Part shown: positions 13,724 through 21,320 of the stretch, one piece after another
Position numbering within the stretch: position 1 is the stretch's first letter
Layout: the number at the start of each line of letters is the position of its first letter
Source: a virus
Reading direction: 5' to 3' (one strand)
Length of the DNA stretch: 30,477 bases
IMG/VR virus record: IMGVR_UViG_3300044971_000090
Location: 1-30,477 of that record
The notes under the pieces: generated by a model
Told to the model about the DNA's origin: nothing
Database searches by the model: none
Seen by the model: the letters and a program-made list of their open reading frames with translations, nothing else
Position numbers and translations under genes: made by a program

Positions 13724-14617
13724 TTATCTCTGGTAGTGGGAACGAAGTGGATGTTGACGGCGCTGGTTGTCCGCTACTTCATTTAAACGCTGTTGGTAAA
13801 TGTTGTATAGGAATCTGGAAGCGTTCTGTCCAGAACCTACTGGTGTTACGCCATCAAAAATATCTGCTGCTGCAGATTGTGGACCAAGGCGTGATGGGTC
13901 TAAGAATGAAACCATACGAAAGGCTGCGCCATAGATGACAACATCTTCTGAGTATGATGGTAAACCTGTAGTTGCTGCGTAGTCATCGTTTTCATTGACT
14001 AACAATGTAGGGCGCTTCTTGTATGCCACATGCACTGTTTGTCCAGGAGTAATACCTGCGTAGATACTGATGCTACGAGCAGTCGCAAAAGCATCTGTGT
14101 CTGCTGTGTGGTCTAGTGTGTAGCCACGAACTGGGAACCATTCACGAGATGGTCCTACTGTTGAGTAAGACACACCAAGGACTGCTTGAAAATCTGCTGG
14201 CAACTGGTAAGTAGTGCGTGCTGCGATGAAGGGGAAGTCAGTTGTAGCAGTGGCAAATACCATTGGGTACATAGCATCAATAGTGTTATTGATTGCCTTT
14301 TTAATTTCTGCTCGTGGAAAAATTGGGCTGGCAATTACCTTTGCATTTTCTAGGTGTGGTGCAGCAGTTGTTCCACGCTGTCCGCGACCCCATGGGGTAA
14401 GCGTTAGTGTATTGGTTACATTGTCTGTACTGTTAACAAATACAATTTCATCGTCAATTTGTACAAAGCCACGACCCATACCTGTTGCATCTGCAATAGA
14501 TAGTGTGGTTGCAGTAGATGATGCAGGTGATGTTAGCCAACTGGTTGGCTCAACATTGTCTGTGTATCCATGAAGAACTGAATCAACACGCTCAATTAAA
14601 TCTAAATATGAACTCAT
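13724..14617 (-). CDS. Head-tail adaptor-like structural protein
   Basis: A 297-aa protein with an N-terminal helix (LDLIERVDSVLHGY), a beta domain (residues 30-95, with GFVQIDDEIVFV and WGRGQRGTTAAPH) and a helical C-terminal half (AEIKKAINNTIDAMYP, EDVVIYGAAFRMVSFLD). The helical half fits portal-binding adaptor proteins of short-tailed phages (role of T7 gp11), while the beta domain resembles that at the base of the tail fibre, suggesting the two contact each other. Position between head and fibre genes agrees. No clear family signature was recognised. Its ATG overlaps the upstream stop by ATGA. Confidence 0.55.
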   Translation of the reverse strand: MSSYLDLIERVDSVLHGYTDNVEPTSWLTSPASSTATTLSIADATGMGRGFVQIDDEIVFVNSTDNVTNTLTLTPWGRGQRGTTAAPHLENAKVIASPIFPRAEIKKAINNTIDAMYPMVFATATTDFPFIAARTTYQLPADFQAVLGVSYSTVGPSREWFPVRGYTLDHTADTDAFATARSISIYAGITPGQTVHVAYKKRPTLLVNENDDYAATTGLPSYSEDVVIYGAAFRMVSFLDPSRLGPQSAAADIFDGVTPVGSGQNASRFLYNIYQQRLNEVADNQRRQHPLRSHYQR

Positions 14618-14889
14618 AGGTTAATGCTCCTTAATGCTACGACTCCTGATAACCCAGTGGTTCCTGCTAACTCATTGCAAATAGCATTAAAGTCTTTATA
14701 GTTTTGAGGCTGGCGAGATGAACTTGCCTTGTAATTCAGGGCAGCAATAAGACCCAAGCCATTGGTACCAGCCCATGCATTGGCAGCACCTTGTTCAGAT
14801 TCGTATGCTGTCATTACTGGATAGGTACCACCATTGGCTAAACGATTGAGTTCGTCTGCTAGTGAACTTCCTGCTGTTCCTGTTGCCAT
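14614..14889 (-). CDS. Small structural-region protein, unknown
   Basis: A 91-aa protein with a helical start (SLADELNRLANGG), an Ala/Gly-rich centre (ESEQGAANAWAGTNGLGL) and a C-terminal NAICNELAGTTG helix. It is coupled to both neighbours (TAATG before, ATGA after), so it is made together with the adaptor-like protein and may be a small connector or completion protein. No family is recognised, and it has no membrane or metal-binding features. Confidence 0.6.
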   Translation of the reverse strand: MATGTAGSSLADELNRLANGGTYPVMTAYESEQGAANAWAGTNGLGLIAALNYKASSSRQPQNYKDFNAICNELAGTTGLSGVVALRSINL

Positions 14890-15047
14890 TACTTAGCCTT
14901 TCTCTTTGCTGCTGCGTTATCTACAAGGTTTGGGTAAGGGCGACCAGCCTTCTTAGCAGCAGCCTTAGCCTTTGCCTTTTGTGCTGGTGTTAGTGGTGTT
15001 GACTTTTTCTTTGGATTCTTTGTATCCCAAAATGCTTTCTTCTTCAC
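14889..15047 (-). CDS. Tiny lysine-rich protein (GRPYPNLVDN type)
   Basis: A 52-aa very basic protein with a GTG start (15047) that overlaps the TGA of the upstream gene (GTGA). It begins MKKKAFWDTKNPKKK, has an AKAKAAAKKAG basic helix and a conserved-looking GRPYPNLVDN near the end. Similar short basic proteins occur in many environmental phage genomes next to capsid genes; their function is not established. Binding to packaged DNA is plausible from the charge only. Confidence 0.68.
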   Translation of the reverse strand: MKKKAFWDTKNPKKKSTPLTPAQKAKAKAAAKKAGRPYPNLVDNAAAKRKAK

Positions 15048-15310
15048 CACTTCACCTTGTCTGCCCAATACGCTGCACTCATCTTGCCTTTGGCAATATT
15101 CTTTGCATGGCGTGCTTTGAACGATGCTTGACGGGCAGAAGGTTGTCTGTCTCCTGTGACTCCCTGTTGCCCAAAACGAATTGTTTTTACCTGTGAACCT
15201 GACTTAGCCACAACAACATGAGACTTTGTTGGATGACTTGGTGTGCGCTTAGGCTTGTTAAAGCCTGACACACCAGCACGGGCTAGGCGTGGGTCCTTCT
15301 TGGCTGGCAT
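15044..15310 (-). CDS. Basic phage protein (KTIRFGQQGVTG type)
   Basis: An 88-aa basic protein: HPTKSHVVVAKSGSQVKTIR then FGQQGVTGDRQPSARQASF and a terminal KARHAKNIAKGKMSAAYWAD segment. The block from SHVVV to AYWADKVKW is a recurrent phage pattern that I recognise without a proven function. It might be a DNA-binding or head-completion protein. It is coupled to its neighbours (TAATG upstream, GTGA downstream). Confidence 0.7.
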   Translation of the reverse strand: MPAKKDPRLARAGVSGFNKPKRTPSHPTKSHVVVAKSGSQVKTIRFGQQGVTGDRQPSARQASFKARHAKNIAKGKMSAAYWADKVKW

Positions 15311-15468
15311 TACTTCTTCTTCTTAGCCATCTTTGCTGCGCTCAAAGCGATAGCAACTGCCTGCTTCTTAGACTTAACAGCGGGTCCACCCTTACCTGAC
15401 TTGAGAGTTCCGCGCTTGTACTCGCCCATTACTTTTTCAACCTTCTTCATTGCTGCTTTTTTCTTCAT
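15310..15468 (-). CDS. Tiny basic protein, DUF6496-like
   Basis: A 52-aa protein starting MKKKAAMKKVEKVMGEYKRG, with TLKSGKGGPAVKSKKQAVAIA and a Lys-rich end. The VMGEYKRGTLKSG...KQAVAIALS pattern resembles DUF6496 (small basic proteins of unknown function in bacteria and phages). It lies 3 bases after the 56-aa gene (GAGGAC upstream) and its TAA overlaps the next ATG. Confidence 0.68.
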   Translation of the reverse strand: MKKKAAMKKVEKVMGEYKRGTLKSGKGGPAVKSKKQAVAIALSAAKMAKKKK

Positions 15469-15471
15469 GGT

Positions 15472-15642
15472 TTAGTCCTCGTCATCTTCCATCTCAAGGC
15501 GCTTGCCTGTTGGCACTTCGCCAATACGCTGGATAGGCTTGTTGTACTGAGCAACATTTGCTGCAGTTGGAGCAGAGTTAACCTTTCTACCACCAACACC
15601 ATATGGACTTACTGTTCCATAACATCCGCACTTAATGCACAT
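15472..15642 (-). CDS. Small Cys-containing protein
   Basis: A 56-aa protein starting MCIKCGCYGTVSPYGVGG, with Cys2, Cys5 and Cys7 clustered at the N-terminus and an acidic tail (RLEMEDDED). The ATG at 15642 follows AAAGGAG 5 nt upstream, better than the longer frame to 15681. It overlaps the end of the HslV-like peptidase gene by 11 nt. The Cys cluster may bind a metal; no second ligand pair is seen, so it could act as a dimer. No family is recognised. Confidence 0.62.
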   Translation of the reverse strand: MCIKCGCYGTVSPYGVGGRKVNSAPTAANVAQYNKPIQRIGEVPTGKRLEMEDDED

Positions 15643-16195
15643 TTCTACTCCTTTGAACTGTAACTTGTGTTTCTCCGCCAACAGTTGTGTTGTAGTTAGC
15701 AGAAATCTGTATTGCTTTTATAGCAACTTCTTCGGCATCTTTGATTGTCTTAGGACCAACCATTGCCACAGCGCCAAGCGCTAAGTTGCCACCACCACCG
15801 ATTGCATAGAACCCGCCATCATCGCGGGAGAAGGAGTAGTAATGGCTAATCTCATAAATGATTCCGTCAAAGGCAACGAGTGCATCAAAGCCTGCATCTC
15901 TATCAGCAGGGTCTGGGTTGTACCCATTGTCAATCATTGCCTTGCGAAGTGATGGCAATACCTTGCTCATCATAAACTTATCTGTATCCATAACCCTAGA
16001 TACTTTGGGTGGTACCCATAGGTACTGTGCGATATTGGCTGCTTGGTCATCACCTGCAAAGGCAATTACATATTCACCTTTGGTAATAACCTTTTCAATA
16101 CCTTTGGCTGTGTAGGGCTTATCGTTATAGGTAATCCTGGAATCACCAGCAATAACTGCTGCGTTCTTTAACTGGATACCAACGATGGCTGTCAT
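15632..16195 (-). CDS. Proteasome-beta/HslV-like Ntn peptidase
   Basis: A 187-aa protein with the fold signature of the HslV/20S proteasome beta family of N-terminal threonine hydrolases. MTAIVGIQLK places Thr2 as nucleophile after Met removal. AGDSR supplies the Asp17-equivalent, KGIEKV the catalytic Lys region, AFAGDDQAANI matches the FAGG loop, and FYAIGGGGNLALGAVAM matches the AIGSGGNYAL segment of HslV. Length fits HslV (about 175 aa). No HslU-type unfoldase or separate prohead protease is seen in the window. Its position four genes after scaffold and capsid suggests it degrades scaffold or matures the head, but degrading host proteins is equally possible. AAGGGG precedes the ATG. Confidence 0.85.
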   Translation of the reverse strand: MTAIVGIQLKNAAVIAGDSRITYNDKPYTAKGIEKVITKGEYVIAFAGDDQAANIAQYLWVPPKVSRVMDTDKFMMSKVLPSLRKAMIDNGYNPDPADRDAGFDALVAFDGIIYEISHYYSFSRDDGGFYAIGGGGNLALGAVAMVGPKTIKDAEEVAIKAIQISANYNTTVGGETQVTVQRSRNVH

Positions 16196-16204
16196 GTTTG
16201 CCCC

Positions 16205-16456
16205 TTAAGCGCCGTATGCTTTTCCTGTCTTGTTTGAAATATCTACTGCCTTTTGGACTGCCTTCATACTTGTACCTGCTGGCTGAATCCCTTGAGCGCG
16301 GGCATCTTTGTATGCTTTGAGTTCTGCATCCCACTTTGTAGTGGACATACTTACTTTAGAATTAGCATCTCCTACACCCATTTCAAGTGTAGAAATTTTG
16401 CAGCCAAAACAATTCTCAACATACTCAGGATGTATAGTTCGTCTATGTAAACTCAT
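16205..16456 (-). CDS. Small phage protein with CFGCK motif
   Basis: An 83-aa protein: MSLHRRTIHPEYVENCFGCK at the start (Cys16, Cys19, possibly with His9), then a WDAELKAYKDARAQGIQPAG helix and a C-terminal KAVQKAVDISNKTGKAYGA helix. The HPEYVxxCFGCK and ARxQGIQPAGT words recur in phage proteins near capsid genes; their role is unknown. The ATG overlaps the preceding TGA (ATGA). A lone zinc-binding half-site is possible. Confidence 0.68.
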   Translation of the reverse strand: MSLHRRTIHPEYVENCFGCKISTLEMGVGDANSKVSMSTTKWDAELKAYKDARAQGIQPAGTSMKAVQKAVDISNKTGKAYGA

Positions 16457-16713
16457 GCTGGTGTTATGTACTCCCCGTAGCCTTGAGCAGTCAAGGCATC
16501 TGCTGTCTCTTGCGTGATTACAGTCTTAGTGCCACCAAGGTAAAACTCAGTAGCAGCATCAACATCTACCTGTGCTGGGTAACGATATGAGGAATAGATA
16601 CCGTTAACTCTTAAGACAGAAACTCCTTTAATAATTTTATAGCGTGAGAACAATGGACCATCACTCATTGGAGTTTCTTCAACGGTGGGTGTAGTAAAAA
16701 TGTACTGTGTCAT
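16453..16713 (-). CDS. Small head-region protein, unknown
   Basis: An 86-aa protein with YIFTTPTVEETPMSDGPLF, a strand-rich centre (FSRYKIIKGVSVLRVNGIY) and VDAATEFYLGGTKTVIT followed by a short helix. First gene after the major capsid protein, so a decoration or head-completion role is possible by position only. AGGACAAT precedes its ATG. No family is recognised. Confidence 0.62.
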   Translation of the reverse strand: MTQYIFTTPTVEETPMSDGPLFSRYKIIKGVSVLRVNGIYSSYRYPAQVDVDAATEFYLGGTKTVITQETADALTAQGYGEYITPA

Positions 16714-16737
16714 ATTGTCCTATTCCGTTGCAGAGGA

Positions 16738-16753
16738 TGGGGCTTTCGCCCCA
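16738..16753 (-). promoter_or_regulatory. GNRA-tetraloop hairpin after capsid gene
   Basis: On the minus strand TGGGGC-GAAA-GCCCCA forms a perfect 6-bp stem capped by a GAAA tetraloop, 19 bases after the capsid stop codon. It is very stable but has no U-tract, so it is not a classical terminator. Protection of the capsid mRNA 3' end or attenuation of downstream genes is inferred. Confidence 0.6.
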
Positions 16754-16771
16754 CCCCCCGACAACTACTGC

Positions 16772-17944
16772 TTAGAGAGCAGCGATTGATGAACCTGATT
16801 CGATGCGGTATAGAGCAGCCTCGCGGTAGCGTGACCATCCGATTACACCGTACCAACCGATTGGACGGAAGCGCATCAACTTATCGGTGATTGGTCCGAT
16901 AACAACTGATGGCTCTTGTGCAACAGCCTCAGCCAATGCCTGCTTTCCAGCAAGGATTGTGTCGAATACGCGAGTTACAGGTGTTACAGTTACAACAGTT
17001 GTTGCTGTAACTGCTGCTGTGTTAGCAATAGATACAGTAAATGTTGTTGTTGAACCTGCTGTTGTGATAGCAGTAATCAAGGCACCAGAAGCGATACCTG
17101 TTCCTGCAACCTTGTCGCCGACCTCTGCACGAGATGCGATGACTGATGTTGAGGCAACACCGAATGTGAAGCCTGCTGATGTGCCAGCAACAGTTACGGC
17201 TGTTGTAGCCAATGCTGTCTGGTCTGCACCTGACTTGCTTGAGTACATGCGTGGGTTCTCAATGAAGAAAGCACCTTCGTATGTACCGATTGAGCCTGCG
17301 AATAGGTTGCCCAATGAAGCATCTGTGTGCTGGTGTGTGTCACGCCAGCCGATGTTTCCTGTCTCAGCACGAAGGTCGTGTGAAACTTCTGGGTGGATAC
17401 CTGTCCAGTATAGGCTTCCTGAGCGAGGCACAGCCTTGTTTGTACGCAACTTAGCAACTGCCTTACGAAGGTTAGCAGATGTGATTGTCATACCTGCTGT
17501 GATTGTTGCTGTTGATGTTGCTGTACCTGAATAGATAACATTCACACCGTTGACAAGCGCTTGCTGCGCGATGTCATCGAGTGAGTCAGCCATGTTGTAA
17601 GCGATGATGTCAGCGATTGCTGGGTCAACATCTGATAGTGAGAGCAGTTCCAACTTGCGTGTTGCAAGTGCTGCGTTACCCTGTTCGTTTAGAGTAACTG
17701 AAACTGTTGAGACATCTGGTAGTGCTACTGCATCTACATCGGTTGTCTCTGATAGAGCAGCAGTTGCTGCAGCCAAGTCATTGTAAAGTGAGAATACAAC
17801 GCTTGAACCTGGCATCGCCTGCTGTACTGGGCGCTTGTCCGCTACTGCACGAATCATCGGCGTATCGCGGAGGGCAAATTCTACATAACGGTCATAAGCG
17901 GTCTTTACAAGACCTGCCATAGACGAGGTATCTGTATATGCCAT
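16772..17944 (-). CDS. Major capsid protein
   Basis: A 390-aa protein read as the HK97-fold major capsid protein. It follows the scaffold-like gene, has the strongest ribosome site of the region (AGGAGGTG), and its sequence suits N4-gp56-type capsids: an N-terminal arm (SSMAGLVKTAYDRYVEFAL), a long helix region (DIIAYNMADSLDDIAQQAL), SLYWTGIHPEVSHDLR, and the C-terminal RPIGWYGVIGWSRYREAALY. Residues about 240-322 differ: Ala/Thr/Val-rich and strand-like (EVGDKVAGTGIASGALITAI), interrupting the P-domain-like part, and look like an inserted beta domain exposed on the shell. The call rests on position and general pattern, so the exact family is less sure than the role. Confidence 0.82.
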   Translation of the reverse strand: MAYTDTSSMAGLVKTAYDRYVEFALRDTPMIRAVADKRPVQQAMPGSSVVFSLYNDLAAATAALSETTDVDAVALPDVSTVSVTLNEQGNAALATRKLELLSLSDVDPAIADIIAYNMADSLDDIAQQALVNGVNVIYSGTATSTATITAGMTITSANLRKAVAKLRTNKAVPRSGSLYWTGIHPEVSHDLRAETGNIGWRDTHQHTDASLGNLFAGSIGTYEGAFFIENPRMYSSKSGADQTALATTAVTVAGTSAGFTFGVASTSVIASRAEVGDKVAGTGIASGALITAITTAGSTTTFTVSIANTAAVTATTVVTVTPVTRVFDTILAGKQALAEAVAQEPSVVIGPITDKLMRFRPIGWYGVIGWSRYREAALYRIESGSSIAAL

Positions 17945-17985
17945 GTGGGTTCACCTCCTGGTGATTGGTTAGTTGGTTGGGTTAA

Positions 17986-18438
17986 TTACAAACCAAGGAG
18001 TGCATCTAGTTCATCGCGTGACTTTGCCTGCAAGACTCGCGACATGGAATCTGTGTCAAGGTTTGGAGCCTGACCAGTAGCGACCATGTTGTTAATTCTT
18101 GCTTGAGCAGTCACATCTTGAGACTGTTGTGTTGGCTGAGATTCAGCCTGGGTTACTGCACCAAATACATCGCCATATTCGTTAATCCAGTTATTGATTG
18201 CTTCTTCCGAAGTATCAATGTCTGCTGGTACGAACGCTGCAATCTTTGGATTTAAACCCTTTGCTTGTAGCACATCCTTGACAGTACGCTGACGGGTCTG
18301 TGTCTTAAGACCTAACAACTCCTGTTCTAGTTCTTTTGCACGCTTTTCAAGCGCACGGTTTACTTGGCGGAGTTGCTTGATGCCACCGTCTTGGGTGGTT
18401 TCATCATCTTCGTCATCGTATTCATAGTTGGTAGCCAT
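17986..18438 (-). CDS. Scaffolding-like protein
   Basis: A 150-aa acidic protein with an Asp/Glu-rich start (YEYDDEDDETTQDGG), a coiled coil (residues 20-47, RQVNRALEKRAKELEQELLG), a middle helical pair around AAFVPADIDTSEEAIN, a Gln-rich linker and a C-terminal helix (DSMSRVLQAKSRDELDALLG). Charge, coiled coil and position directly before the capsid gene are characteristic of phage scaffolds, which guide shell assembly through the C-terminal helix. It could be a substrate of the HslV-like peptidase. Confidence 0.75.
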   Translation of the reverse strand: MATNYEYDDEDDETTQDGGIKQLRQVNRALEKRAKELEQELLGLKTQTRQRTVKDVLQAKGLNPKIAAFVPADIDTSEEAINNWINEYGDVFGAVTQAESQPTQQSQDVTAQARINNMVATGQAPNLDTDSMSRVLQAKSRDELDALLGL

Positions 18439-18476
18439 CTACCTATCTCCCTTTGTTAGTTGTATTCGCAATCCAC

Positions 18477-18500
18477 AATGCAGTTAGGGGAAACTACATT
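18477..18500 (-). promoter_or_regulatory. Hairpin upstream of scaffold gene
   Basis: The 121-base gap between the 448-aa gene and the scaffold gene contains, on the minus strand, AATGTAGTT and AACTGCATT, a 9-bp stem (one G-U pair) with the 6-base loop TCCCCT, 39 bases before the scaffold ATG. No U-tract follows, so it is more likely a leader or processing structure that separates strong capsid expression from the upstream genes. No clear promoter was seen in the gap. Confidence 0.4.
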
Positions 18501-18559
18501 GGCTATCACTACCAGTCTTTTACGCCCACCTAGGCTGGTCGGTTAAGTGGGGATTCTTT

Positions 18560-19906
18560 TTATATTCCTTCGGTACCCTTGAGTGAAGTACTTGTTACTC
18601 CAGAGCGCCCACCGAAGCGAGTCATTGTTTCTCGCTCAGCACGCTTTTGAGATGCCATCTGGCTTTGAATGTCTCTGCCAACGATTCCTTGAATCGCCTC
18701 ATTTTGTGAGTAGTTAGTTCCTTCAATACGAGCAAGGCGTGCTTGCTGGTCTGAAAGAACCTTGGCTTGACCAAAGGCTGACCTGATTGTCTGGTAGTCT
18801 TGCTCACCAACACCACCGCGTAGTTCTTCTGCTTCAACTATTGAAACACCAGTACCAAACCCAGCATCCATAGAAGCAGCACCAATCTCAGCAAGGCGTA
18901 CTTGCTTCTTGATGATGTCCATACCAACGGTTGGATTAAGTAGGTAAGCAGTAAGTGCTGCATTATCTACCTCTGGGTAATAAACCTTAAACTGTGCGAT
19001 AACATCTGCGTTGTCTTTAACGCGATTAGCAGCAAGAGTAACTCGCTCCTCAAATTCACGAGGACTAACAAGGTTAGCAATGTAAGTACCTAATTGCTTG
19101 CGAGAACCAAGTACCCTGGTGTCAAGTCCATAAGCCTGTAATGTTTGCAGATAACCTCTCTCCATAGAGATGTAGGTATCTTCTCTGACAGCCTGACCTG
19201 CAGCACGAAGTGCTTCCATTCCAGGAAATCTTTCTTTGTAAGATTGTGTTTTAGGTAATTCTAATTTAATCTGTGCAACTGTTAAATCTTGTCTAATAAA
19301 ACCATCAATGGTATCAGCAAGGTCTGCTAAACCAAGTTCTGCAAGAGCAGCCTTAAAGTCTTGCTGTGCAGTGCGCTTGGCTGTATCTTCCTTGACACCA
19401 TTGACATAGTTGACTCCGCCAATGTTTCCAGTAAAGTTTGCACCGTTAAGTTTTAGTGGGTCTGTAGCGCTTCCAGCACCTGTGTAGGTTGTGCCACCAG
19501 TGTTACCACCACCACCGCCTGTGCCTCCGCCACCGCCACCGCCACCGCCGCCGCCTGGACTAGGTGAGCCAAAACCAGTAGCACGAATTTTTGCCCATTT
19601 CTTATTGCGCTCTTGCCATTGCCAGTAGAATCCCACACCTGGGTCCTCTGTAGGTTTATCAGCAAATGCTGCATCGCGTGTTTCACGCTCAGCATTTTGC
19701 TTTTCATACAAGTCGCCAAGGGGTGTGCCTTTTTTGGCTTTAAGACCACTGCGCCAGTTAGTAACAAACTCATCTTCTGTAGGTGTAGGTGCAGGTACAT
19801 TAGGCGCTAATGCTCTCTTTGCTGCTGCTTGGCTTTGCTCATCTACATTTGAAAAAGATGCAGGAGTTCTAGCGCCATCTGGCATATCTCTATCTCTGCG
19901 TGCCAT
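18560..19906 (-). CDS. Virion/internal protein with polyglycine linker
   Basis: A 448-aa protein with three parts: a polar N-terminus (1-110) with YWQWQERNKKWAKI, a linker of nearly pure glycine (residues 118-138), and a helical C-terminal domain (about 160-440) containing DLADTIDGFIRQDLTVAQIK and NPTVGMDIIKKQVRLAEIGA. The helical part is distantly similar in style to that of the 469-aa protein upstream (both have a DxxI..L....W/L pattern and repeated helices). It lies in a set of four consecutive genes between portal and scaffold, which suggests an internal or injected virion protein. No enzymatic motif is seen. Confidence 0.55.
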   Translation of the reverse strand: MARRDRDMPDGARTPASFSNVDEQSQAAAKRALAPNVPAPTPTEDEFVTNWRSGLKAKKGTPLGDLYEKQNAERETRDAAFADKPTEDPGVGFYWQWQERNKKWAKIRATGFGSPSPGGGGGGGGGGGTGGGGGNTGGTTYTGAGSATDPLKLNGANFTGNIGGVNYVNGVKEDTAKRTAQQDFKAALAELGLADLADTIDGFIRQDLTVAQIKLELPKTQSYKERFPGMEALRAAGQAVREDTYISMERGYLQTLQAYGLDTRVLGSRKQLGTYIANLVSPREFEERVTLAANRVKDNADVIAQFKVYYPEVDNAALTAYLLNPTVGMDIIKKQVRLAEIGAASMDAGFGTGVSIVEAEELRGGVGEQDYQTIRSAFGQAKVLSDQQARLARIEGTNYSQNEAIQGIVGRDIQSQMASQKRAERETMTRFGGRSGVTSTSLKGTEGI

Positions 19907-19910
19907 TTAT

Positions 19911-21320
19911 TTACCCCTGGAATCCAAACATCTTAGCAATATCAAGTGCTGTATTGCTGTATGTTTCTTTAGCGTTTCTTGTGTACTGCCACAACGGGTC
20001 ATTTTTAAGTTGCTTTGTAAAGTCTGCAAATGTACGAGCATTACCTGTAGTGTTGTCAACAACTTTACCCATCAAGTCGTTCCATGTAATAGCAGTTGAG
20101 TCAACCTCAAGTAGGTTAGCCATTTGTGTTCGATAACTGTTAGTTACTTCGTATAGGTTGCGACCTGCTTGCAATGAAGCCAAGAATGGCTTGTTCTGCG
20201 GTGCATCGTAAGCCATATCTTTTACTGTCTTAATCCAGTAGTTTGCATCGCGACCATCTAGTGGGTCAAGCAATGATGTGTTAATTGTCTGCTTCATTGT
20301 TGCATCAAGAGGCACGCCATAGAGGTATGCTTGCTGAGCAATGCGGTCATAGAATGAACCAAGGGTTCCTCCGCCAGAGAAAAGAACGCTACTTTGCGTA
20401 GAAAGATACTGCTCTAGTTGGTCATCATCCCAGTTGTTTTCGATTGACTTAAGTGCAATACCCTTAACAAAATCTGTATTGTCAACTACCTTGCCTGTCG
20501 TAGGGTCAACCTGACGAATAGTAACACCCAAAGCCTCTAACTTGCCAAGCATTGTATCCATTGTGTTAGATACTTTTTCAGCAAATGTTGATGCCTTGCG
20601 TGGGTCATGTGTATCTAAGAAAAATGAACGGATGCTTGGATAAGTTGCTTGCCACCATACGGTACCCTCAAGGGCATCCATAAAGGTATCTTCATCCCAC
20701 TTCTCATCTTTAGCACGCTTGAGAAGAATATCAATCTCAGCCTTTTGTGTCTTATCTTCTAAAGATGCAAAGGTTGTGCGAAGGTATGAAACCCACAAAT
20801 CCTTTATATCTTGACCAGGAGTTGCTGGCGCAGGTGCTGGTGTTGGAGTTGGAGTAGTTGGCTTTGGCTTCGGCTTTGGCGTTGGCTTATCAAATGTATT
20901 TGGGTTTTTGTCAAGAGTATTTGGGATGCCATCGCCATCTGAATCTGCAGGCGTAGTATCCTTTTTAAGTGTTGGGTCAGAACTTGCAGCAGCAGCATCG
21001 TCAGCAGCACGAATTTTATCACGGGCTTTTTGAGCAGCCTTTGAATCATTAAGCGCCTCAGCACGGGCTAAATCTTCCTCAGCCTTAGCCTTTGCTTTTT
21101 CAGCAGCAGCCTTTTTAACTTTGTTGCGTTCTGCTGTTAACTCAGAATTTGCATCATTAAGTGCTTTACGCAATTCCTCAAGTGCTTTTTGAGCAGTCTT
21201 AAACCTAGCGCTACCAGGCTTTTCGGATTTAATAATTTGCTCATTTTGATAAATGGCAACACCAATTTTACGGATGCGCTCCTGTGGAGTCTCAGGTACT
21301 GCGGTTCTGCGGTCCACCAT
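19911..21320 (-). CDS. Coiled-coil protein with calcium-binding repeat, internal virion candidate
   Basis: A 469-aa protein: a charged coiled coil (residues about 37-108, KKAAAEKAKAKAEEDLARAE), a single thrombospondin type-3-like calcium loop (DSDGDGIPNTLDKNP, Asp126/128/130 and Asp137), a Pro/Lys/Thr linker (KPTPKPKPKPTTPTPTPAP) and a helical C-terminal domain (170-469). The linker would let the two ends move apart. TSP3 loops are usual in extracellular bacterial proteins, so this fits a protein that acts outside the cytosol after ejection. It is coupled by TAATG to the 135-aa gene. No catalytic motif is recognised. Confidence 0.55.
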   Translation of the reverse strand: MVDRRTAVPETPQERIRKIGVAIYQNEQIIKSEKPGSARFKTAQKALEELRKALNDANSELTAERNKVKKAAAEKAKAKAEEDLARAEALNDSKAAQKARDKIRAADDAAAASSDPTLKKDTTPADSDGDGIPNTLDKNPNTFDKPTPKPKPKPTTPTPTPAPAPATPGQDIKDLWVSYLRTTFASLEDKTQKAEIDILLKRAKDEKWDEDTFMDALEGTVWWQATYPSIRSFFLDTHDPRKASTFAEKVSNTMDTMLGKLEALGVTIRQVDPTTGKVVDNTDFVKGIALKSIENNWDDDQLEQYLSTQSSVLFSGGGTLGSFYDRIAQQAYLYGVPLDATMKQTINTSLLDPLDGRDANYWIKTVKDMAYDAPQNKPFLASLQAGRNLYEVTNSYRTQMANLLEVDSTAITWNDLMGKVVDNTTGNARTFADFTKQLKNDPLWQYTRNAKETYSNTALDIAKMFGFQG

